From Trema orientale (lineage: Eukaryota > Streptophyta > Magnoliopsida > Rosales > Cannabaceae): DNA of 64,000 bases. The stretch lies in contig JXTC01000018.1 in assembly GCA_002914845.1 (NCBI GenBank), forward strand, positions 256,454 through 320,453, given 5' to 3'. The translations under genes were made by a program, and so were the position numbers. Position 1 is the stretch's first letter, and every line of letters begins with the position of its first letter. Positions 48,017 to 59,249 of this stretch are shown here, one piece after another. The notes under the pieces are model-generated. The model did no database searches, had not been told where the DNA came from, and saw nothing but the letters and a program-made list of their open reading frames with translations.

Positions 48017-48464
48017 CAAAAAAGGCAAAANTTTACAGACGCACTTAAAATGCGTACGGGACTTGAGGTCTAATCTAGAAAGTATTTCTAGAATAATTTC
48101 CTCCGGAATGAACAAATCAGTTCCTTGTATCAATGATGTCTTATTCTTTTCAACCACTAATCTCAATATTGCGGCAGAGAAAGAACACAGTAATTTAATT
48201 CTAGCGGGGAAAATACCCTTCAATCTCATGAGTATTGATATCATCGTGTTTGTAATCAATTCATCAACTTCAAAATTCATAGTGCTTGTGAGGATAGGAA
48301 GACTAATATCGTATATATTTAATATTAATTTGAACTCTTGAAGCAAGTGGGGTTATGCCTACGACCCATGGGGATGTTATATTTGATTGAGCTAAGAAGA
48401 GTCCTTTATATATACACTACACGTTATAAAAAAAAAAAAAAAAAAAAAAGCAAAAAAGGCAAAA
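47983..48464. repeat. Duplicated poly-A plus GCAAAAAAGGCAAAA flank
   Basis: An A run (47983-48015) followed by GCAAAAAAGGCAAAA (48016-48030) and an undetermined base (48031) is repeated as an A run (48428-48449) followed by the same 15-mer (48450-48464). The pair brackets the F-box fragment. It may be a biological duplication or an assembly join at a homopolymer. Confidence 0.6.
48032..48115 (-). pseudogene. F-box domain fragment
   Basis: The minus strand reads LFIPEEIILEILSRLDLKSR then FKCVCK, a clear plant F-box start (the Skp1-binding motif of SCF ubiquitin ligase receptors). The match ends exactly at the undetermined base 48031 and the poly-A/T run, so the usual W after CVCK and the whole substrate-binding C-terminal part (kelch or F-box-associated) are missing. 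Upstream the frame stays open to 48346 but without similarity I recognise, and no Met lies close to the motif. It is a broken fragment, or a gene cut by a misassembly. Confidence 0.7.
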
Positions 48465-49099
48465 GGTCTACGCTATAAATCATTATACTAATAGGATCGG
48501 TCAATTTCAGATGCTTAAAGTCATAGTTGGTGAATGTATATGTGACGCCCGGGTGAACGTCACTACATATTAACTAGTTGATTTTATTAAAAACTTGATG
48601 AATAGCATATAAGAGCCTGCACGTTTTAATTATTTCGTATCATGTGTATGTTGGTAAGTGCCATGTATGTAGTTTTGCAAGAAGCAGGCAATATGTAGTT
48701 GGTTCCATTCCACCCTTATTACTTAAAAATATTCTGAAGCTTGAGTTTTTGCAAAAATTAACCTTATTTTTTATTTTTGTAAATTAATATCTTCATTTCT
48801 GCAAATTTGTATCATGACTAATTAAGTGTTTTAAGCATTAAAATACATAGTACACTTCATTAATTGATTTTGAAAAAAAAATCAAAAATTAATATTTATT
48901 TTCACATTTTTTTTAATTTAGTTTCCATTCAAAATAAAAAAGAAAAAAATTGAAAAATAAAAACTCAGTCCCAAAAGGAAGACAAACAAAAAAAAGACTG
49001 AAATCATATCAAAACTCGCCAGTGACTTCGTCGCCTATATCGCACTAGCCAGCGGTGGTCATTGGGTTCATGTGCGGCTGGTGGTCCGAGCGGGGGCTG
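48465..49099. other. AT-rich intergenic DNA, no gene seen
   Basis: A short GC-richer patch near 49015-49100 has no recognisable frame. Confidence 0.45.
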
Positions 49100-49346
49100 G
49101 TACAGTTTTTATTAGAAAACTATCGTTTTTTTGAAAAATATTTAGAAACATATCATTTTTTAAAATAATAATTAGTTTCTAGTAACCAGTTTTTAGAAAC
49201 CGGTAATTAGTAACCAAAGATATTTATAACTGATATATAACTAGTAAGTAACCAATTTTTTGAAACCGGTAACCAGTAACTATTTTAAAAATAATAATTT
49301 TCTAAATATTTTTTAAAAAGTGATTTTTTTCTAATAAAAACTGTAC
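49100..49346. repeat. 247-bp foldback (MITE-like) element
   Basis: GTACAGTTTTTATTAGAAAA at the left pairs with CTAATAAAAACTGTAC at the right. Inverted similarity continues inward through CTAAATATTTTT-type and AACCGGT blocks toward a centre near 49222. No coding potential; no clear target duplicate found. Confidence 0.65.
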
Positions 49347-50783
49347 AAAAATTAGAAAAAAGTCTAACTTCCATATATTTGTAATTTGTTTCGATTTTTG
49401 TAAGTGTAAGTGTTAGAAACCCTTTAAATTGTTATTAAAATGGTTAAGGACCTTTGGGATTGGTTCTATTCTAAATTTTTTGTTTATTTTGTTTTTAGAC
49501 TTGATAATGAAATTCAATTTTTTTTTTTTTCCGTTGGTTTTAGTAGGTTGAATCGTTCGTTCCTTTTCTTTTTTTCCCCCCTAGTTTTTGTCGTTTTTAT
49601 TTTATTATTTCGACATTTTTTTAAATTAAATGAAAATTAGAAAGAAAAATTATTGTTTAATTTGTTTTTAATCTTTTTTTTTTTTTGAGATCGTTTTTAA
49701 TCCTTTTTTTTAAAAAGCGTTTTTAATCCTTTTAAGAGGGGTAATTTTAGGTTTTTACGGTCTAAGTCACTTAATTGGGTGAGGTATGAATTTGCAGAAA
49801 TCCCAAAACCCATTAATGCAAGAGTAACAAATGGTGAGAGAGAACAATCGGGATTTAGGAGCTTCGGCGTGAGGGAGAATACGCGGTTGAGTTTAATGCG
49901 GAAGAAAAACAGGCAGTTGGTCTGCAAACGTTGTGACAAGAGAAAGAAAGAGATCTATGGATATCAACGACAGAAATGAAGAAGGGGAGGAAGAAAGTAT
50001 AGATCCCTAATGCAGAAGGAGAGAAATGAAGAGGGAGAGGAAGAAAGCAGAGATCCTTTATGAAGAGGGAAAGGATGAAGGCATATAGGATTAAATCTGG
50101 TTTTTGGAACTATGGAGGAAGAAGAGAGAGAATTTTAGAAAACGTAAAATTGATGTTTTCAAATTTTCAGATTTTTTTGGCAAAATTTTCAAATTCTGAA
50201 CTTCAAAATGGGACACCAAACAAGTTTTTATGGACCCGTTTTTATCTTTTTGGTTTTCAAAACATAAAACTGAATTTAAAAAGGGTACCAAATTGGCCCT
50301 TAACTTTTATGTTAAAAGTTTTCTTTTCTTATTTTTTATAGATAAGAAAAATTGACATCCCCGAAATAGTCACTATCTAGTTTAGCGATCATTTTGAATG
50401 CGGTCACTAATATTAATCTACTAATCTAGTGACTATTTTGAATAATATTTTTTCAAAAAATAAATTTTGATAATTTTTCGATGAAAATGTAGAGGAGGAA
50501 ATGAAAATTGAGTTTATAGAAGTTTAAATGCCCAAAAATCGTGGAATATTGGCAATTTCTCATCGAATTTGAGTATTTTTATCCTCTACATTCTCTCTTC
50601 TCTCTCATCTATTTGTTTCTAGTCATGAGGAATATTTTGACAATTCATGATAATCTGAGTCAATATTAAAAGTGATATTAGAAAGTCATTTCGAAAAAAA
50701 AAGTATTTTGTCCATAAACACTACTAATAATGTCCATTTTCCATAAACTAGCTAACTAGCCTAAACTTAAAGATATTGACTCA
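49347..50783. other. AT-rich intergenic DNA, no gene seen
   Basis: T-rich tracts at 49500-49720. A purine-rich part at about 49830-50080 contains two near-repeats of GAGAAATGAAGAGGG... type sequence. The section 50090-50310 resembles the end regions of non-autonomous DNA elements, but no inverted partner was fixed. Confidence 0.4.
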
Positions 50784-52115
50784 TGTTTTGTGTCATCAAT
50801 CTTATACGTATGTTTTGAAGCTAACAAACATATGATTAAGAACTAACAATCTACTTGAGTGTATAGCAATCTAAATTGAAAGGACCACAAGACATTCAAG
50901 ATAGATCATGGAGAATAGCTTGAAAACAAAATTCAAGAATACAAGACCTAGACTGACAAAGAGTAAATACTTAGTTCTTGTACTTGAATACTTGTTTACA
51001 CATAATATAATCTTAATGGCTCAATTTTTTCATAAAATTAGAAATTTTCAAATCAATATAGTCGAACTTATTTATCTCTAATTAAAATGAGAAAGTTATT
51101 TTATACAAGCTTTTAAATTGATTTATGAATTTCTGTAGTATCCATATTCCATAAAATTAATTTTAGAAGTTATAATTTTGAAAAGATTCGAAAAAGACTT
51201 GAAATAAAAATCAAAACATGCTCTCAAGAACTTTAGGTCGACAGGTCCTTATTTTCGGTCTACCGATTCCTTGCCGAATTTTTAGCAATTTTCAGATTCG
51301 ACCATTAGAATCGCACTACCAACAACTAGTATTTTCGGTCGACCGAAAATGCACTTTCGGTCTACCGAAAATGACAGATTGTCTGTCAAATGGTCTAAAA
51401 TGGTTAGTCTTTATTCAAGTCTATAAATAGAAGCTTTTCTAATACTTGAAATAACTTTTGAATATTCCTACATTGCTTTAAATATTTTTTCAAGTTGTTC
51501 AAATCATCTTTTGTGATTCAAACTTTCAAATCCACTTTTTCACAAAAACTACTTGAGTCAAACTAGATTATATCTTGTGTTCTCATTTATTCTCTCTTAC
51601 ATTGTATCTATCATCTTCTTTAGAGAGATTCTAGCTGAGTGTTTCTATAAACAAAAACCAAATTGAATTTATGAGATGAGGTTGACTCCAGATTTATAAA
51701 CAACCCGGTTTAGGTGAGATTAGCACCAGAGTCTAAACAATCTGAGTTAGGCGTGATAGAGCCGGATTCAAGACTATTGTAAAGGCTTGAGTGTGCCTAA
51801 GGAGAAGTTACTCTTGGTGTAAAAGAGTCAGTCAAGCCCATTCTCTTGATCCGATAATAGAAAGCTCGAAGCGGGCTGCTAAGAGCCAGGGACGTAGACA
51901 AACCGTCGTGTTTGTTGAACCTCATAAAAATAGTGTTTACATTTCTCTATCCCTATCTCTTTAATTTATTTATCTTGAGTTTATGCATGCTATTTAATTT
52001 TTTTTACTTGATATTGTTCTTACTTACATAATTTACTTGCTTATTAAGAAAAGTTTACAAAAGTTTTTAAAACCCAATTCACCCCCTTTTTTGGGTTAGT
52101 AATTTTGGTCTAACA
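50784..52115 (+). repeat. Copia-5 5' LTR
   Basis: Starts TGTTTTGTGTCATC and ends GGTCTAACA, two bases before the primer site. A TATA element (GTCTATAAATAG) lies near 51420-51431. The U3 part carries CGGTCGACCG palindromes. The start could also be the TGTTTTGAAGC at 50811. Confidence 0.7.
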
Positions 52116-52167
52116 ATTGGTATCAGAGCTTGGTGCTCAAATTTTTTAAAACTTAATCGTTTTTGAG

Positions 52168-53000
52168 GTGGCTAGCCCAAACAACTTTTATTTTCAATAT
52201 GAGGGATTGTCACCATCTAAACCATCATTTTTCAATAGAAGTGATTTTAACTATCTGAGAAGTCGTATGGACACTTATCTTAGATCTATTGATTTTTATT
52301 TATGGTATATTATCACTAAAGATTCTTTGAAAATAACTGAAGTTGTTGATAGTAGAGAAGGAGAAAAAGATATAGAGGAGTATAATGAAAAAGATAAAAT
52401 CACTTTCACAAAAAATGGAAGAGCTTGAAATATTCTCATATGTAGTTTAGATAAGAATATTTATAATAATATTGAAAAAGCTAGAGATACTCATGAACTA
52501 TGGAATATACTAGAAGTTTCTTACCAAGGAACTAGCTCCATGAAAGATACTAGAATTAATATTTTTGCTAGAAACTATGAGTTATTCAAAATGAAAAAGA
52601 ATGAATCTATTTTTTAAATGTTTACTAGATTCACTACTATTATTAACTCTCTTGGTGCTCTAGAAAAAATATTTCTAAATAGTGAGTTGGTGAGCAAAAT
52701 CCTTAGAAGTCTTTCTCGAGCATATAGAAGCAAGGTGGTGGCCATTGAAGAAGCAAAAGAGCTTAGCAAACTTCCTCTTGAAGAACTTATGGGTTCCCTC
52801 ATGACCCATGAAATCCTTATGAAGGAAACAAATGAAGATAAAATAGAGAAGAAGAAAAAGAAAGGAATCGCTCTTAAAGCCGCTATACAAGAAAATAATG
52901 AGGAAGAAGAAGAGTTTGCGGATAGTGAGCTAGAAGGTATTGACTTACTCAACAAGCGATACAATAAAATAAGGAATACCCTAAACTTTTAGGGCAGAAA
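52168..53000 (+). pseudogene. Copia-5 gag
   Basis: Translated blocks at 52168-52428 and 52618-52992 show FNRSDFNYLRSRMDTYLRS, ELWNILEVSYQGTSS, LSRAYRSKVVAIEEAKEL and an acidic Glu-rich tail, as in plant SIRE-type gag. No zinc knuckle is reached. Broken. Confidence 0.8.
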
Positions 53001-53149
53001 GAAACCCAACAAACTCAACAACAAGACAAAACTACAAAAACAGAAATTTAGTTCTAAACTAACTACCATAAATCATCAAGCTCGGCGAGGGTTTATGACG
53101 CCACAACATGATCTTTGAAGACGGCCAGCGTTGATACGTGGCCTTGAAA

Positions 53150-54026
53150 CTAATTAAAACTCAACTCGACATAATTAGACCACCACATGGTCTTCTTCCG
53201 GCAGGCATGCAAAGAGCGCAAAATTTTGGATTTGATCTCAACTGAGGAGGCGGCTTTGGATTCCGCCTTCCCATTCGACTTATTTTTGCAAGATGAGATA
53301 TCCATCTTAGTTGACTGCGTACTACTACTATTCTCAACTGAATAAGGGTCGTCGTTATCGTTACCGGGCATTAGAGTGCCTGGTCCGGCTGGCTTTGGAG
53401 GTAGAGGTGGAGGTGGTGATTTGAAGATATGATCAGGTCTTAATAGTTTGCAATTACTCTTCTGTCCGACGCCGTCACATGGTTTGTGACTTCCTTCTCT
53501 TGAGTAGTCATGCCTAATCCATGGAGTTGGTTTTGGAGATGGTGGTGGTGACAGAGCTGGCTTCCCGTAAATACTGATTATCATCTCAAACTTTTCACTT
53601 CTAGGATTAATATCTGAGAAAATTGAACGAAAAAGAACGGTTAATATATAATTTGACCATGATTTATATACATGCACATATACATACAAATGTAGAAACA
53701 CAAACAAATACATACACATGTAGAAACACAAACAAATACATAATTAGTAGTGCAAATTACTACTATATACGTACGTTACAGACGTGATCGAAAAAGTAAT
53801 TAATTAAAGCGTAAGCTTCTTTAGGAAATGCTGACTAAGGCCTATTAACTTCACATAAAATTGCAATAACTAATGTGTATATAAATATATACGCATCTAT
53901 AAAATAGGTGCAAAGCAGTACTTGAATTAGTTACGTACTAGCTGGTAGGGTTCTTGCATGAGCAGGACCATAATTAATGGCAATAATTAGAAGAAAAGCT
54001 AACGGAAGAAGGAGATTAATGTTCAT
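53150..54026 (-). CDS. Gene B: small secreted proline-rich protein, paralogue of gene A (two exons)
   Basis: Minus-strand exons 54026-53939 and 53613-53150 join in phase 1 across a 325-bp intron (GTACGT donor, TTCTCAG acceptor), giving 183 residues. The leader (1-24) is hydrophobic and ends GPAHA before RTLPA, as in gene A. Residues 36-54 (EKFEMIISIYGKPALSPPP) match gene A at nearly every position. Other shared points are a single PC motif, a second Pro block (SPPPPLPPKP), NDNDDPYS, and KTMW at 170-173. Here KTMW is followed by ten extra residues because the codon matching gene A's TGA stop is TGG. The C-terminal third is Lys/Ser-rich. The remainder has diverged strongly, including the loss of gene A's late proline block. 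Secretion is predicted; function is unknown. Confidence 0.85.
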
Positions 54027-54091
54027 GACCCTGATTGGAGTTTTAAACTTAATAGGTATTGATGACAGAAATGTTAAGTTAGTTGAAGGCA

Positions 54092-54099
54092 TTTATATA
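54092..54099 (-). promoter_or_regulatory. TATA box of gene B
   Basis: On the minus strand TATATAAA is followed by TGCCTTCAAC, about 66 bp upstream of the ATG at 54026. Gene A has the same arrangement. Confidence 0.6.
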
Positions 54100-55070
54100 C
54101 ACAAAAATGGGAGATTATAATCTTCTCAAAAAAAACAAAAAAAGAAAAGAAAATGGGAGATTATAATGTGATGAGGACTGCTTTAGGTAAATGTAGCCAT
54201 CACGTAACTAATTGAGTACGTAATACTAATACACATAAGACAAAATGTGTGAAACACGTACTTTGAACTAGGAGGAGGAGGAGGAGTACTAGGTAAACGC
54301 ATTTTTAATTATCTTCTAATTAAAATGATAATATTCTTACTATTCTTAGTCGACGAAGATTATGAGAAACGAATTAATAGACTCCGTCAACTAAGTCAGG
54401 CCCCTGCTAGCAACCAATAATACTGGTCTTAGAGTCAATTTTTCATATCTTACTAAAAAATTGGTTTATTAAAAAATATATATATTTATATATGTCTCTA
54501 AAATATAGAATTGGTTTACAAGCTGTTCACATGCATGGTGGTCTAATTTATACCGTGTGCGTGTTTAATTTGTTGACTTCCAAGTCATCGCGTGGTGCTA
54601 CCTAGTGAATCCATTAAACAAACTGACCAACATTAGTACTTTGTTAATGACGTTGTGTCAGATGGCTACTGCCCGTAGTACTAACTGTACCTGATAAATC
54701 TAACCGGTCTTTTTTTTCCCACTGTAGAGTGATTTTCTAGAGTAAAAGAATTCAAAAAACAAAATAATCTAAAGTTACGAGATTACTATTGGTGATATAT
54801 TCACACAAAAAAAATATTGGTGGATATTAGTTTTTTTTTCCTGTTTTTTCCTCTTTCAAGATGAGATAAAATTAATTGGTGCCCTGTTTGTAAAGATCAA
54901 AGAATAATCGGGCTTCTTTGTAAAATACACATTTATCATAGTGTATTTTAGAAAATACACCCCTCTTAATCATTTTTTGATGAGTACACCTTTTAACGAT
55001 TTAAAATTTTAAATACAAAAATGTCCTTAATACTTATCTTATCAAGTGTCTACATTCTGGCTTGATATGG
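54100..55070. other. Intergenic DNA upstream of gene B, no gene seen
   Basis: Contains a short GGA repeat near 54272-54285 and TA runs near 54476. No frame or domain recognised. Confidence 0.5.
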
Positions 55071-55074
55071 AAGA

Positions 55075-55335
55075 TGGAATTGCTAGACATCTTATCTAAC
55101 GCCTCTTGATACTATATCTAGCACTCTCGACACCATTTTCTAGTGCAAAATACAAATATATCTATATATTTACATTTTTTTTCTTTCGAGTTACTAGACA
55201 CCTTGTCTAGCGCCGCTCGATACATTGTCTAGCACAGCTCGACATCATGTCTAGCACTCTTGATATCTTGTCTGGTGCTAAATACTCAAATATACTTTTT
55301 TTTCCTTCTTTTGTCAAGTTCCTAGACACCTGTTA
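55075..55335. repeat. Degenerate short tandem repeats
   Basis: Phrases of the type CTAGACACCTTGTCTAGC(G/A)C and (G/C)TCGATATC recur about every 25-30 bp in two clusters (55079-55150 and 55185-55285), ending near 55330. No coding potential. Confidence 0.55.
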
Positions 55336-55985
55336 TAAATCCTAATTTGAAGGTCAATATTGATAATAGCTAAAATTTAAGATATAAACTAAACAAACTG
55401 TTAAAATAATAACAACTAGAAAGCCAAGAGGAATTCGACTTATGTAGCTTATGACTTAATACTTATATCTTATTTTTGTTAACTGTTAAGCCTTTATCAA
55501 AGTTTAGCCTTTATTAGTTTTGATTCTGGATTGTATTAAAAATTGAAAATAGATTAAAAAGTTTTTGGGCCTTGAATTACTGCTCATAATTTGATTGGAT
55601 CAAGTCTAATTTTTTTCTCTCAAATTTTTTCTCCTAAAAAATGTCTAAACAGGTCAAGTATGTCAAATGGGTCACGTGGGTCACAGATCACGAGAGATGT
55701 AAAGTCCCATCCCACATTAGGTCCTATAGCAAAATGACCAAATTTTGGGCCTAATTTAAGTAAATGTCCATTTTTCAAATATAGCAAAATGTAACGTATA
55801 AGAATGTAATTATTATGTAAAACTTATCAAAACGACCTAAGTAAAACATATTTTTATCTATTATTTTTGAGATAGGTAGTGGCTAGCCGCTCTCTTTAAT
55901 GTATACTTAAATATTATTCTCCTTTTTTTTTTCGGTGTTCCATTGAGAGAATACAACATATTATTATTATTATATAAATTTTTTG
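55336..55985. other. Intergenic DNA, no gene seen
   Basis: AT-rich; short TTA repeats near 55960. No feature recognised. Confidence 0.45.
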
Positions 55986-56014
55986 ACAATATATTATTCT
56001 TGTTTATTTCAAAT

Positions 56015-56225
56015 TAGGACCGGTAATCCGTGACACGATACGATAATACGACTCGAAACCCGTACGAAATTAGCAGATTTGGGTTTGGCTTAATCGTGTT
56101 CGTGTTCGTGTTCGAGTTAGACCTACTGACTTATTTAATTAATAGTTCGGGTTGAACTTACTAACACAAAAATGACCCACTGACCTGTTTACAAATTACT
56201 TTATTAATATTTTTCCCATTAGGCC
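56015..56225. repeat. Possible hAT-type short element fragment
   Basis: ACGATACGATAATACGACTC, CGTGTTCGTGTTCGTGTTCG and ATGACCCACTGACC are wordings common at the ends of widespread short plant hAT-derived elements. Ends and duplicate could not be fixed. Confidence 0.35.
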
Positions 56226-57204
56226 TGTATAATCTATTCTTGCTCATTTTATTTGAGCCCAAAGCTGAAGACCAAAATGAGTTTAACCTAACCTAACCAT
56301 TCTCTTCTCAAATCTCATAACATCTATCACTCAGAGGTAACTGACACTACCAGTCCACCATCATACCTCTCGGCTCTCCCTTCCATCTCCAACTCCACGA
56401 CAACAATTCAAGGACCAAGACTGCTAATTTCGTGCAGGTCATCTCTCGGCTCTCCCTTCCATCTCCATCTCCAACTCATTTGAACATGATCAGAAGAGGT
56501 AAATTTGTCTTTGTATTGACTTAGATTTGCGGTCTATCGAAGAGATATGTCTCATTTACTATTTTGTAACTTGTTTTATTATATATGACCTTAATATTTA
56601 GAAACCAGGTGTAACATAGCTATCATTTCCATGACCAATATATGTGTTAATGACATAGCTGTTCTACAGCTATACTCATAAAATGGGGTCCTCTTAAATG
56701 GGTTTTGATTATTATTTGATATGGAATACTTTGTTATTTTGGGTTCCTTAATTAATCAAAGGACTACTTGGTTGGAGCAGATCATGACGTTGGTTATAGA
56801 TTATATGATATGATGTAGTAATATTATTTTACCCAGTACCTTCTATTATTTATTGGTGATGTAGAGGCATTCGATCCTGTTAGGAATTAGTATATATTAT
56901 ATATTCTTTTGTAGATTGATTCTCCAACCGTTCTTTTCTTTTGGGGGTGTAAATTGAAATAAGTAAACGGTATGTTTGGGGAGCCAATGGAAGAGTGAAT
57001 TAATTAGTTTTGGATTGCGATTGTGAATTGTGTTTTTGGTCTCAAATTTAGTCCTTAGTCTCATGTTGAAAAATTTTATTATAAATCACATATTAAAATT
57101 GATAAAAGAAAATATAATATTAAATTTCATAGAACTAACCCATTAATTTTTCTTCAATTATATCATTTATTTTTAATTTTATATAGTAACATTTTTTTCT
57201 TCTA
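56226..57204. other. Intergenic DNA with a leader-like stretch, no gene called
   Basis: The section 56330-56500 is pyrimidine-rich, contains a repeated CTCTCGGCTCTCCCTTCC phrase (near 56389 and 56442) and looks like a transcript leader. No coding sequence follows that I can support. Confidence 0.35.
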
Positions 57205-57622
57205 TGTGCAGAAACGATTGAAATTGAGGATATTGCACTTTCGACTAAGATATTTTTAAGGATAGAAAGGCTAAGGGATAAACTAGAGAGAATTTTGGTG
57301 GAAGAGGAGAACTTGTATTACTACTTAAATTATTTTTTTTTGGCTTGATACAAAATGGGGGGAGGAGGGGGAGAGGAGCACTCTATTTATACTACTCTAA
57401 GGATGATTCTAGGAACACTTCATCTAATAATGCTCTATATAACCTCCCACTGTCTAATTAATCATACAATCTAGCAAATACAAGAATACTCTAGAAACTT
57501 AGGTATTAAACTATTGGTTATTAGACACACACACAAAACAAGCCCAACTAACAACATAAGTCTAAATAACTAAACTACTTAACTATGGCCTAATAGATCA
57601 CAAATAAGTTTAGTTTCTAACA
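57205..57622 (-). repeat. Copia-type LTR, minus strand, probably a remnant
   Basis: On the minus strand it starts TGTTAGAAACTAAAC directly after a purine-rich GTTGAGAAGAA, has a TATA element (AGTATAAATAGAG) near 57385-57397, and ends TTTCTGCACA. The flank pentamers (TTCTA, TTCTT) agree at four of five. The purine tract to its right suggests a 3' LTR with lost internal sequence; a solo LTR is the alternative. Confidence 0.5.
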
Positions 57623-58865
57623 TTCTTCTCAACCACTTTCACTAATCTCGTCAATAGATCCCCTTGTTGCCAATGCGCTACCCCACGTCCTTCCTTGTCG
57701 TCAAACTTAACAATCCACAAAGCTGCACCACTGTAAGCAGGGTCAGAGCTTTGAAGTATCTCACCACGGCCACCGTCATTTCAAGCTCCAAGCGCCACAA
57801 AAAGCTGCCTTTGATCCTCATCACCAGCACATCAGGTCTTTCTACACCTTGTCAACCTTTTCCATTCCTTTACCAACCTTAACTTGACGACGATGAGAAT
57901 TGCCATTTTCAGCCATACATATCCTTGGTTATGAAGATTGAATCTAAGATCTAACCATTAAATCGATATGTAAGGAGTACTGTTGAATTATACTCGTCGA
58001 ATATGTCACATGGACATATACCACAACCCTTGGATGCATTGATTGCAAAAATCTGCTCTAGTAAGGGTTGGGTTTTTCCTCATTTTGTGTGCCCAAACTC
58101 GAGTTTGCACTCTAGAGCAAGATTTGAGAACTGAATACATATGGAGGCTAAATTCAACGATCTAGTTACCATGATGAGATTCGTTGACCATTCAATCAGC
58201 TAGTGGAAAACCCTTTTTTTTTTCCAAGTTAGCAAACGAAGGTTCCCAAACATTAAGTGAGCATCCAGCCAAGGGAAAAAGGATCCCACGAGCATTTGGT
58301 AGCTAGAATTAACTACTCTAGTCAAATACTCTTTCAGATGTTACCATGTACTCCTCACATATATTTTTTTTTAGGAAGTTTAACAATAGATTGCAATTTA
58401 GACAGTTCAGAAACTAAATTACTTTAAATTAAAAAGTTGAAGAACTTAATTACCACAAGTAGAACTTCAAGTACCAAATTGTCTCAAGTTGGAATCTTCA
58501 CAGATCATTTGTGCCATAAACCTTAAAAGGAAGGAAAAATAGAGTGATTGTTCATCTGTTGCATTCGATTGGAGAAAAATAAATACAAAATATGAGTTTA
58601 TGTGCTTGGTCGAGTAAATCAGTTTGAAAACATTTTGTAGATGTACTAACTGTAACTAAATAAATACATAAATAACCTTAGCCTTAATGATTTTTAGAAA
58701 TCTGCCATTCCCCTAGGGGCCCCTAATTAAAAAGAAACGATTAGGGAAGTTAGATGAAATATACCCTTTTAATAGTAAGTTTTTGAAAATACACCTTTCA
58801 ATAGTTTTTAGATGAAACACACCTCTTTTAAAAACCAAGGGTAGAAAGAAACTTATGTATAGTCT
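57623..58865. other. Intergenic DNA, unassigned
   Basis: The first 300 bp are GC-richer. The minus strand near 57915-57850 reads MAENGNSHRRQVKVGKG before a stop, which might be the start of a retroelement gag, but I cannot confirm it. Further right, 58370-58540 resembles arms of the 'GGTCC...' foldback elements. No gene called. Confidence 0.35.
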
Positions 58866-58889
58866 TAATTTGTTTCAAACATACAACAA

Positions 58890-59190
58890 TAGTATATCAA
58901 ATTGAAGAGCTCGACGAGACGAACACGCTGCCACAAAAATAAGCCTGATTGGAGTCCGAACGAGCCTAAACGAGTTGTTGGAATTTTTCTACCCAAACTT
59001 AGTCAACTCAACGAGCTGAGCCGAGTCATCATAGCCATTTGACCAAGCCATCAGAACCGTTTGACCGTGCTATTGTCCGAGCCATATAAGCCATTGACTA
59101 AGCCTTCAAATCCATTAACTGTGCCATTGATCGTTGATCTAGTAGTTGACTTTGATCATTGACTTTGACCAAGTCGATATAGAAGTCAAT
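58890..59190 (+). promoter_or_regulatory. Copia-4 leader with clustered TTGAC cores
   Basis: Within about 59035-59175 there are six TTGAC(C/T) cores on the plus strand, in a degenerate AAGCCATTTGACC-type tandem repeat. The W-box bound by WRKY factors is TTGAC(C/T). Copia-1 has four such cores at 6500-6600. Any regulatory role is inference. Confidence 0.4.
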
Positions 59191-59249
59191 CTTAACGTTT
59201 TTCGAAATTTCGGATGTGTAGTCAAAATTACCAAAAGTTCACTTTGTTA

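Larger units (their letters stand above)
50784..53040 (+). mobile_element. Copia-5: SIRE/Maximus-like remnant (LTR plus gag)
   Basis: A long LTR (50784-52115) is followed by the primer site TGGTATCAGAGC (52118-52129) and a gag region to about 53040, where similarity stops. No pol, purine tract or right LTR is present. The long LTR and gag type (UBN2, with SLGALEKIF and MGSLMTHEI phrases) suggest the SIRE/Maximus lineage. It is truncated and broken, and its remnant ends about 110 bp from the gene B stop codon. Confidence 0.8.

Noticed and set aside
49697-50341. Several short basic frames on both strands
   Set aside because: No motif, no conserved structure and repeat-like composition; nothing supports a gene.
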